64,000 nt of DNA, taken from Punctularia strigosozonata HHB-11173 SS5. Its lineage: Eukaryota > Basidiomycota > Agaricomycetes > Corticiales > Punctulariaceae. Positions within the stretch are counted from its first letter, which is position 1, and each line of letters starts with the position of its first letter. Shown in pieces: positions 1 to 8,283 of the stretch. The notes below the pieces were generated by a model. It was not told the origin of the DNA. It did no database searches and saw only the letters and a program-made list of their open reading frames with translations. The DNA lies in the NCBI RefSeq assembly GCF_000264995.1, contig NW_006767448.1, positions 611,960 through 675,959 of the forward strand, written 5' to 3'. Both the position numbers and the translations under genes were made by a program.

Positions 1-772
1 ATAATCTTGTTGAGCTCCCTTGTGTTATGATAAGAGAGGCCAAGCTGCTCAGCAACCTGGTGGATATGAAATGAATGTCACGATAGCTCTTAGAGTGAAT
101 ATAAATTACCCCATCAATCCCAAGAAGCTCGGTGAAGGCAGTAGAGCTAGGACCACGCAGCTTCGCCCATCTTGCAATCTCCCAATCAATACGGCTCTTG
201 AATGGATGATACAAGTCTGCATCCGTGTCGCGAGCAACAGTATGGTCACCAAGTTGGTCACTATATGCCTCATAGCTCGTGGTAGTCTTATTCTGCAAAG
301 GTTTCCCCGCACGGCCAGGAAATCGATCAATCCTGACGGAGCTAGATACATTCTGCTCAGCAGCAGCATGCCCCGCAGCATCATAATTGGACAGGTCCGG
401 GGGTCCGTCCATATCCGAAGACATGGGTGACGATGAACGTGAATGATCTGTTGATCTGAAAGAGCTAGAGGAGAAAAATGTGGACGAGGAGGATGAATCA
501 AGACTTGGGTCATAATCGGAATCACTTGATTCCGAGGAGGCTGCGTCACCATGACTGGAGAGGATAGGCCCCGCTTCGTGCTGTCCATCATCTGCGACGG
601 CACCAGTCATATCTACATCCTCACGAGGAGGACCCGGTACATCCTGGTCAGGGTCCAATAACGGCCACATGTCATGCCAATCGCGGCACGCCTTGTTCGC
701 AGTAAGGGCAAGGTGCCTAGCCAGACCATTGACAGTAAACAATTTCCGGCATCCACCACATAGTTCGGACAT
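1..772 (-). mobile_element. Plavaka-type (KDZ/CACTA-like) transposase gene, N-terminal part, cut by window edge
   Basis: One open minus-strand frame runs from an ATG at 772 to base 1 with no stop, about 257 codons. It starts with a zinc-finger-like segment, CxxC (GGCRKLF) followed by GLARHL and a distal Cys. A long acidic Ser/Asp linker follows, then a tract around residues 190-240 containing YHPFKSRIDWEIARWAKL and TELLGIDGV. That order (finger, acidic linker, PF-S--DWE-A-W-K) is the usual N-terminus of Plavaka transposases, a DNA transposon family common in Agaricomycetes. The catalytic core lies outside the window. The frame is uninterrupted here, so the copy may be young. On the minus strand, CACTGTCC about 40 bp upstream of the ATG could belong to a CACTA-type end, but this is weak. 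Confidence 0.8.
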
Positions 773-1318
773 TGTAGGTCCTTGAGTACGGCGTGTTCGG
801 GAGTGGACAGTGCAAGCAGCAGCTGGAGTGAACACAGTGAACAAAGGGCAAAACGGGGCGGGAGTAAGGGCTGATGAGGGGCAGAGGACAAAGCGGGTGA
901 GGCCAAGGTGTCACCCATGCGCACGATTTGACCCCGAAACATCACCGGTGGGACAATATGACCCTTTCGAGAACAAATCAGCTTCTCAGCACATATCCAG
1001 AGAAGAAGAGTCTCACGTTCATGACAAGGCTTTTTGGCGCAGGGCAAGTCGGGAGCACACGAGGAGGTCAAGAAAGCAGAGGCGATGCCCATGCTCTGCG
1101 AGTCAAAGAGGGAGGTAACAGAGGATGCTTCCGTAGACGCGAAGGAAGCATGTGAGTTCGTATGCGGTAGCCGGTCGTCGGCGAGCTATATGGGAAGTAA
1201 TGTTGACTATTCCCGGAATTGAGCTAGGACTACTCTCATCCGGCGCATTGGCCTTGCGCTGCATCTCGGGATGCATATAAGCACCTGTGTGAGAGTCGCT
1301 GTGGACGCGCACGAGCAG
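773..1318. other. Upstream region of the transposase, no gene seen
   Basis: About 550 bp with only short overlapping ORFs on both strands and no recognisable protein. It probably holds the 5' end or terminal region of the transposon plus flanking DNA. A short inverted repeat with 8-bp arms (ATGCTTCC / GGAAGCAT) lies near 1117-1150. Confidence 0.3.
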
Positions 1319-1816
1319 CTAGTAGAGCATCCAAGGCGCGCTCACGAACCCGCGGACGTGCAGCATGCTGTTGTTATCCTTCCACATCACTTTCGGAGCG
1401 GCATGTCGCTCTCGGAGTATTGAGACCATGCGAGCGTCAGCGGCGGCAAAGTCGCTTTCGTCTTCGCCTTCAATGGAGGGATGCCTCGGGGTAGGTAGAG
1501 GTGCTTGGCGCTGGAAAGACGGCGATGACGACGACGGGGCCCGATGGTAAGCGCCCTCGTCCGGACCTTGCGCATCACGGGCGACATCGCGAGGTTGCTC
1601 TATATGATCTGCAGGTCGTATCAGCCTCGTTTGGGCGTATAGCTCAGGAGAGGAACTCACGTCCTCGAAGACACTGTTCACAAGCGCATACGAGGTGCCG
1701 TCCCCGGTCCGCACCACCGCGCGATACGTCTGTCTCTTCTCCGTGATTCGCTTGTTCCGCTCCCTTACGTGCGCTGGCGGATATTGCGACGTCGTATGGT
1801 TATCCCCAACCAACAT
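1319..1816 (-). CDS. Uncharacterised ORF, possible gene remnant
   Basis: A 165-codon minus-strand frame with an ATG at 1816 (MLVGDNHTTSQ). It includes RTGDGTSYALVNSVFEDV and ends with MLHVRGFVSAPWMLY. The first and last thirds have ordinary protein composition, while the middle is Ser/Pro/Arg-rich. A GT (GTGAGT) falls right after FEDV and an AG about 50 bases later, so part of the middle could be an intron. I do not recognise the family. It lies next to several broken host gene pieces, so it may also be a fragment. Confidence 0.25.
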   Translation of the reverse strand: MLVGDNHTTSQYPPAHVRERNKRITEKRQTYRAVVRTGDGTSYALVNSVFEDVSSSPELYAQTRLIRPADHIEQPRDVARDAQGPDEGAYHRAPSSSSPSFQRQAPLPTPRHPSIEGEDESDFAAADARMVSILRERHAAPKVMWKDNNSMLHVRGFVSAPWMLY

Positions 1817-1822
1817 CTTCAC

Positions 1823-2358
1823 ACCGGCAGCTCTGTCTTGTGCGTCGACATCTACTTCGGCGCGATGTATCTCTCAACGTTCGCCTTCTCTCTATCGTCG
1901 TCCGTCGGCGCATCATTCTTCTGTACGTTCTTCGCGGCCCGTCGAGAGCACCTTGTCCTCGGCACTCTCAACCCGGACGCATTCCGTGTTGTGCTTGCCA
2001 AAGAGCTTGTCGAGCGCCTTCGTCTTGGGCGCTGACGACGGTCTCAGCAGGACCCCAGGCTGGACGCATGGCGTCCGTTACGACCGTGGCCGCTGCCACA
2101 TGGTTGCTGAGTTTGCTGCAGAGTGTAAGCACGAAAATCACTGTTTGACGGATAGTGATGTTCACCTCTTTTCCGCGAATGGGTCGTACAACCGAGGAGC
2201 AGAAGAGGACAACAGGCCCGGGGATGCTGTAGGACTCGTCGCCAGGGAATATTTTTGGGACGCGCCGACCGGACGGGTGACGGTGAAGGCGTTTACTGGA
2301 TGCACGCCCCGCAGTTCTTGGTGTGATCACACACTCGCCATGAAGTGTCAGAGAAGGC
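1823..2358. other. Undefined stretch, only short ORFs
   Basis: No gene can be defended. The minus strand has short stretches with protein-like composition, such as ALDKLFGKHNTECV near 1960-2020, but the frames are broken. It may be further decayed gene debris continuous with the pseudogenes at 2359-4620. Confidence 0.25.
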
Positions 2359-3965
2359 TCACGGCGAGGCGATTAGACGAATGAGATCACGCTCGTTGGG
2401 GGACAGTTTGCGGAGGACATCCAGACAGCGCGTCACCAAGCTGTCAGGCAGCGGTTCTTGCGATATCATATCACCTGTTGCGTGGTATTAATGAATATCA
2501 AACGATTACAAGCCAGGAAGATCGTACTTACGGGCGAGTTGGAACATCTTCCTCCATCCGATCTCATCGCCGTAATCCAGGTCTACCGCCAGAAGCAGCA
2601 TTTCGCCTAGAATAAATTCCTTTGCGTCTTGCTCATCCTGTTCGTCTTCTTCGATCTCATTGCCCACGGCTCGTCTTTCCGCTAGCATCTGCACGCGCTC
2701 GAGAAGATCATTATAGGCGGCCTGGATTTGGAATGCAAATGCGGTAACCACTGGTAGCGCTCCTTCGAGTCGAGCCTCATTCTTCGTCGAAATGCAGTGC
2801 TGAGCGAAGACACGGCCCAAGAAAGCTTTCTCCGGGGTGAGCTCACGCCAGTAGTTCTCTATGAGAATCGTTTCGGATCAGCGATATGACTTGAAATTTG
2901 AAAAGCACTTCAACTCACCGCTGAATTCCAAGGAATCGAAGACATCGACTCGGGTCGTGAGCACGCTCAGCAACGCGTCCTCGGCGATCGCCCCCTCCAC
3001 CAAGTCGAACATCTTCAGAAACGCGATGAGGTCCTGCTCGGTCTCGGGCCCCGTTTCCCCACCGCCTCCCTCCTTCTTAACACCATCCTTCTCTCGACCT
3101 TCAGATCCAGTATCCCTCACCACGTCTACCTACGTACCGAGCACCCTGGCAGCGGCAGCGCGGACGGAGCCCTCACGGTCGCCAAGCCCATTCCGCACGA
3201 TCAGCTCACGTTGCTCTATCGTCAGCGCTCTGGGGTCGCAAGGACAACGGGAACGTCCACGTCCACTTCCGCAAGGCGAGCGACGCGGAGAAGGCGTGCG
3301 CGATCCGCGGACGGATCTTCATCGAGAAGGTGGGCTCGGTCGTGTTCGACTGCGTGACCAAGTCCAAGTACGGCTCGAGCCCGAGCTCGAACGGCGTGTG
3401 AGGGGCTGATAGCAGCGCCGTCGTTGTCGTGTGATGTGGCTTGAGTTTCGAGGATGGTGGAGTACACGACTTTGCGGATAAGCGGATCCGTGTCCCGAGT
3501 ACGTGCCAGTATTGGGGAGACGTTAGCCGGAGTCAAGGGTAGATTGAGCAAGGCTGCTCGGCGAACATCCCTACGCGAGTGCCTTCAGCATCGGTTAATA
3601 GAATGACATCGAGAAGCAGAGACCCACGCAGCAGGGTCGTGCGCCAGAACTTCCACAAGGTCGATCGCCGTTAGCTCCTCGGAATCGTCTAGATCATCGG
3701 GCGTTTCCGAACCGCAAAGTTTTGATAGCGCAATCACAGCCTGGACACGGACAGGTGCTTCTTTGTCTTGTATGCGCTGGAATAGGGTGCTGCATAGGGA
3801 GATGTAGGAATCTTCACTAAATAAGAGCGCGCATCAGAGTGCTGCCGAGCTCCAGGCATGCGTCTGTACGTACTCGATCTCACCGAGATGGGATACCATC
3901 TCAGCAACTACCCGAACCGAGCGATATCGAACGGCCTTGTGGCTTGCATGCAGACGGTGATTCGG
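2359..3965 (-). pseudogene. Condensin complex subunit 3 (CAPG/Ycg1-like) remnant
   Basis: Minus-strand exons match the condensin HEAT-repeat subunit in order: KAVRYRSV-VVAEMVSHLGEI, then RIQDKEAPVRVQAVIALSKL, then ILARTRDTDPLIRKVVYS, then EQRELIVRNGLGDRE, then DLIAFLKMFDLVEG, then FILGEMLLLAVDLDYGDE and finally LDVLRKLSPNERDLIR. Introns with good borders still separate these blocks. The copy is not functional. Its 5' end is missing. The exon between VVYS and EQRELI carries about 200 bp of unrelated sequence. A TAG stands where a Trp is expected after the RVLGT tract. It ends soon after NERDLIR, well before a normal C-terminus. Condensin is essential, so an intact gene must exist elsewhere. 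Confidence 0.8.
3236..3440 (+). pseudogene. 3' end of an unrelated gene inserted in the condensin remnant
   Basis: On the plus strand a clean frame encodes KDNGNVHVHFRKASDAEKAC, then IRGRIFIEKVGSVVFD, and stops at 3399-3401. The first part resembles the last strand-helix portion of an RNA-recognition-type fold, but this is a composition-level guess. Coding is opposite to the condensin remnant and sits inside one of its exons. No poly-A tract or target-site duplication is obvious. It looks like a short captured gene terminus. Confidence 0.4.
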
Positions 3966-4620
3966 AAGCGATCGAAGGCCGAATTGCGACACTGAGCCGT
4001 ATAGGTAGGGGCGCCTGCTCGTCCGTAATCGCTACGCGACCGTAATCCACCTGTTTGTAGATTAGAGAAGGAAACCACAATAGAGGACACAACGCAAACC
4101 TTGTACCCCTCCGCCGAGACTACGTTGAACACGTCCTGCGGCGTCATGATGTCGTCTGCCTTGAACACGTTCTCCCAGATTGGCACGATCGCAAAAACAC
4201 TCGGCCGCGCCTCAACCTCGTCGTGCAGTAGGATCCGGCCATTGCCCGCCTTCACCTCTCGCAGTACGTCCTGCTTCAGACTCTCTTCCCACCATCGCCG
4301 TCGTTACGCCTGTCACTCTACATGAACTTCTATCAGAACGAAGACGTTCAGATGGATAACTTGGGGGCGTACTCAGCGTTTTCGGGCGGCTTCTCGATCA
4401 AACGCAGGACATGCGGTCGACCCTCAACGTAGATGACAGCGAGTCAACGCAGCTTTCAACCTACAACACTGAATGAGCGACACATTCCTGTTGTGCGGAG
4501 TCAATCCGCTTACCCCTGAACGGTCGGCATACCGGTGCCGCAGACCACCTTCGCCTCGTCCGAGAAGCTGGGCATGAAGTCCGCCCGGTCAGACGGTGAA
4601 GACGAACGACTGCGTTGTGG
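3966..4620 (-). pseudogene. Paladin-like / PTP-like inositol phosphatase remnant
   Basis: Minus-strand pieces include FSDEAKVVCGTGMPTVQG, VEGRPHVLRLIEKPPENAEY, LKQDVLREVKAGNGRILLHD and IWENVFKADDIMTPQDVFN, then an intron followed by VDYGRVAITDEQAPLP. These are hallmark segments of the fungal paladin family (tandem PTP-like phytase domains), in the right order. The frame changes between blocks and several expected segments are missing, including a P-loop region, so it is dead. It joins the condensin remnant directly near 3965 in the same orientation. Confidence 0.7.
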
Positions 4621-5495
4621 TGGCCAGTGGCGAGTTTAGCGCCCTCGAATGCCACTGATAACCAGGCATGCTTATTTGCGCCTCATCACTCGCGATCTCG
4701 CCGATCATCGCAGTGCTACACCGGATTGTGCCTCCAGATACGCGCATCCATGCCGAGGGCCGGGAATGCTATTTGGGACGGCACTGAATACAGGGCGAGA
4801 GTGCGGAACCTGCAAGAGGGTTGCCATGGGCCGAGGCGCTGCCGCCGTAGTAGTCGCTGTGTGCAGTGATGGACGGGTGGAGGGGATGGATGAAGCTTGA
4901 ATAGCTGTGGGAGCCGACACAGGTGTTCAGGGCTCAATACACCTCGTTGGCGATGACGTTCCGGTAATTAAGGTCTAAGTTGGCTGGATGAGCACACGAA
5001 TGATCGGGATCTAATTTAGACCGGAAAAGAGGACTCACATGGTAAAAAACCATGCTGACTGACTCCGGAGAAACGTGCAGTTTTGTTGAATCGTCTTGAA
5101 ACGTCGAGGAAACTGCCGCTGATTCGTGTTTGTAGGATGTCGCGTCAGCTATGTTCACTGGAGCGACAACGCGGTTAGTGTGCTCCTCCACTCTATCCCC
5201 GTGAGTCCCTTCTTCTGCGTTATCGGATATCATTTGCGGCTCGCGGCCTGAGGAGTCGTTGTTTGTGAGTGAGCTAAAGATTGTGCGCCGGTGAGAACCC
5301 ATACCTTCTGACCGGAGTTCGCATCCTAGATGAAACCCGCATGGTTCTTGGAGTATTGAGTACTCGCCATGAGGTGGAATCGAACGTTCATGGCATGGCG
5401 AATAAGGCGATCGTGGTGTGCACGAAGGTGATGGAGTGAAGTTGAATGCACCGCGGTAACACGATTCCCACACGCCTGTCGTTCTTGTTCAACCA
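4621..5495. other. No confident gene; one weak minus ORF at 4934-5302
   Basis: About 870 bp. The only ORF of note is minus-strand 4934-5302 (122 codons from an ATG at 5302, starting MGSHRRTIFSSLTNN). It is Ser/Asp-rich and matches nothing I know. It may be chance or debris. The right part runs into the left terminus of the element at 5496. Confidence 0.3.
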
Positions 5496-5515
5496 CATCA
5501 GGAAAAACCCCATCT
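5496..5515 (+). repeat. Left terminal inverted repeat
   Basis: CATCAGGAAAAACCCCATCT; it pairs with 8105-8124 in inverted orientation with two mismatches in the first 16 bases. Confidence 0.6.
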
Positions 5516-6310
5516 GGCAATTTTCTACATATATACATACATGGTTCATAATATGACCACATTCTGTCCAAATTGTCACAAAAAAGCCAAAAAATCCCAT
5601 AAAACTGTCAAATCATGACAGATGACAGACCAATTAGAGGACTGTCTTATAGGTACAAGGGGGCTTAGAACTAATGACATAGAAAATGTGGTCGCAGTGT
5701 CAATAACATTAGCACTGGTCCATGTCCAAGGGGCTTAGAGAACAAATGTACATATAAGTGTTGGAGGTGGGGATTGATACTTGACTGTTGACACCTCACC
5801 CTGGCCTGGCCCCATCTGTAATATCATATCATCCCATATAGTCCCAGCTTATATACTGCATGTACATCTGAAAGACAGAGATGTCCATAGCCAACATCAT
5901 GGTTATGAACCCTACAGATGACTGATGGCAAGGAGACACTGTTGTGGTGCTTTTATCTCAGGTATAGTTAACTTGTTTCATGTCCCATTCAGCTATCAAT
6001 AACAATTTGATGAGCTCAAATATATCTGTATGTACTCTCGGACTGCTAGGACATAGCGACACATGTACGGTAGCCAACGCGGACTTAGAGATTCAACGCG
6101 AATCCAAATGTCACGTGACCCGTCTCAGCCCACCGCGCTGGCAAGTGCGCACAACTCAGCGCTGTCAAGTACGCCCAGCGCCGCGCTTGCAAGTGCGCGC
6201 ATCAACGCGCAAGTCCCCGCGCTCGCCGTCACAAACCGCCCCCAGCACTCGAAGTGCCCGCCCACCGCCCTCAACTTTCGCCTCTGCCGTTTGCCCGGCC
6301 CCACGCGCGA

Positions 6311-6900
6311 GCCGCCAACGCGGTCGCGCTCGGCGCAGCTTCCACCCCGCCCCTGCCGTCTGCCCTTCCTTCCCCGAGCGCGAGCCGCCAATGCGGTCGC
6401 GCTCGGCGCCGATTCCGCTGCCCGCCCGCCTTCCGCCCAGCGCCAGCCGCGAGCAGCCAATGCGGTTGGGCTCGGCGCTGCTTCCACCCCCGCCCCTGCC
6501 GTCTGCCCATTCCCGAGCGCGAGCCGCCAACGCGGTCGCGCTCGGCGCAGCTTCCACCCCCGCCCCTGCCATTTGCCCTTCCCCGAGTGCGAGCCGTCAA
6601 CGCGGTCGCGCTCAGCCTAGCTTCTACCCGCCATCTCCACCAGTCGCCTCCCCGCCCAGCCCCGAGCACGAGCCGCCAACGCGGTCGCGCTCGGCGTCGC
6701 GTCACCTCCCTGCCCCTCTCGCTCGCCCAGCGCGAAGCGACTGCCTTCGCTCGGTGTCACCTCCCCCTCGCTCTCTTTCGCCCAACGCCAAGCGTGAGCC
6801 GCCAACGCGGTCGCGCTTGGCGGCTTCCTCCCCCTCTCACCTGTCGCCCAGCCCTGAGCGTGAGCCGCCAATGCGGTCGCGCTCGGCGTCTCCGCTGCTT
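6311..6900. repeat. About 70-bp GC-rich tandem repeats with hairpin core
   Basis: The core GCCGCCAACGCGGTCGCGCT (variants at one or two positions) recurs at 6311, 6384, 6453, 6523, 6593, 6672, 6798 and 6863, with a degenerate copy near 6735. Spacing is 65-79 bp. Each core contains CCGC-CAAC-GCGG, a perfect 4-bp stem with a 4-base loop, flanked by GAGC and GCTC that can extend the hairpin. Spacers are pyrimidine-rich (CTTCCACCCCCGCCCCTGCC type). Long ORFs on both strands here reflect composition and are not taken as genes. Confidence 0.8.
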
Positions 6901-7180
6901 CAACGCGCCCACCTCCACGGCGCCAATACACTCGACGTCTTCTGCGCCAACGCGCTCGACCCGTCTGCGCCAACGCGCTAACCCCTGGCTCTGCGAACGT
7001 GCACGCTCTTTGCGCAGCAGGTCCTGAGCGAATACAGGCTCTGCCCGGTCGCTCTGTTCGCTGCAGCTCTGCCCCCACACCCACCGACCTCGCCGCGTGA
7101 CAGGTCCAAGCGGCCGGTCCCGCCCCCGAAGGACGTCCCCGAGCGTGCCCGAGTGCCGCCCACAGACGAGCACGATCGCC

Positions 7181-7557
7181 CATGCTCTCCGTCCAGGCAC
7201 GTCACCTCTCCACCCCGCAACTCGCCATGCCCTCCGCCGACGTCGCCGAATTCTCGCGATGGCTCAAGATCAGCTCGGCGGCCTTGCCCCGCGCCTCGTC
7301 CCAGGCGACCGCGGACCCGTCCTCGCTCTCCTCGCGCAAGCTCTAGAACCCGCACGCGGACCCACCCCCCATGCGACACGCCGAGCCCGAGGCGATCTCG
7401 GACGCCACCTCGAGCTCGTATGCCCCGTGCCATCACCACCGGCGCGTCTCCCAAACAAGCGGGTCTCGAATGCGGAGCTCTTGGCGCGTCTCACCCGCTC
7501 TTCGACCCGCGCAAGGACAACCCCGTTCGATTGACCGTGTTCACGCCACTCTAGGCA
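7181..7557 (+). pseudogene. Possible captured gene fragment inside the element
   Basis: The plus frame reads MLSVQARHLSTPQLAMPSAD then VAEFSRWLKISSAALPRASS. After one stop it stays open through MRHAEPEAISDATSSSYAP. Its composition is more protein-like than the repeat core next to it. No family is recognised. A host gene piece carried by the element is the simplest reading, but biased composition alone could also give this. Confidence 0.25.
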
Positions 7558-8104
7558 ACTTGGACCTGCTCTACTCTTGCCCACTCGATGGCATCCCGAT
7601 ACCCCGTGCTTGGTGGGTGCACTGCAGCCGCGCACCGCGGTTGGCTCAGCATTAACCTAGTGCTTGTCGTGATGTATTTGTTTGACATACCTCGATGCCA
7701 TCCGTTCTGGCTTCGTGGACTAACCAGATTGAATCGTATATATACATACACATGTAATGGGTAGATGTAATTACCAATGACCAAACTCTGAAGACATCTA
7801 ACAAGATGTGACATACAGTCTAGAGTTTATGGTCATATTTGAGCCACAATATATCATATTTGAGAGCCTATGGATGTTACAGATCACCAAAATATGCCCA
7901 AAAAAGTGAATAAAAATCCACATATTTGGGCACATTTCACCAAAAATGTGACAAATGCTCAGGGGGACCTTCCATATTTCCTACTTTTTGGACTTCTGTG
8001 CTGGTATGTGCTGTTATATACTGTAAAGGGTCCCAACATAGCTTTATCTACATGGATAGTCTTGTAATTACTTGACATCTCTGCCCTTTATGATACTAAT
8101 TCAC

Positions 8105-8124
8105 AGAGGGGGTGTTTCCTGATG
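8105..8124 (-). repeat. Right terminal inverted repeat
   Basis: Read on the minus strand it starts CATCAGGAAACACCCCCTCT, mirroring the left end at 5496. Confidence 0.6.
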
Positions 8125-8283
8125 GCCACGCTCTCGCTGGCCGCTTCCCACATGGATCCAGTCTATATTATTGGACCTCTGCGAGAAGATAACATGAAGG
8201 TGATCGGTAATCTGCTCTCCAGTCGCTCTACCGACCGCCTGCCTTCAAGTCGCTGTCGCCCACCCCCGGTATCAACTTTACAC

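Larger units (their letters stand above)
5496..8124. mobile_element. Non-autonomous element with terminal inverted repeats and GC-rich repeat core
   Basis: The left end starts CATCAGGAAAAACCCC at 5496. The right end finishes GGGGTGTTTCCTGATG at 8124, whose reverse complement is CATCAGGAAACACCCC. Both ends are followed inward by several hundred bases of AT-rich, non-coding DNA, while the centre (about 6060-7640) is strongly GC-rich with tandem repeats. No transposase is encoded, so any movement would need proteins in trans. A target-site duplication is not clear: flanks read ...caacca and gccacg... The same terminal motif marks the MITE at 23774-23896 and one end at 11883. Confidence 0.6.

Noticed and set aside
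1695-2384. Plus-strand ORF of 229 codons
   Set aside because: Low-quality Ser/Arg-rich composition with no family motif; it overlaps the condensin remnant end and a more protein-like minus frame. It is treated as chance.
5370-5440. B-box-like GTTCGATTCC on the minus strand, suggesting a tRNA
   Set aside because: No matching acceptor stem, anticodon arm or A-box at the right distance. No tRNA was found anywhere in the window.
6063-7183. Long overlapping ORFs on both strands (up to 333 codons) in the GC-rich core
   Set aside because: They are Arg/Pro/Ala-rich products of the 70-bp repeats, open in several frames at once, with no domain or splice structure.
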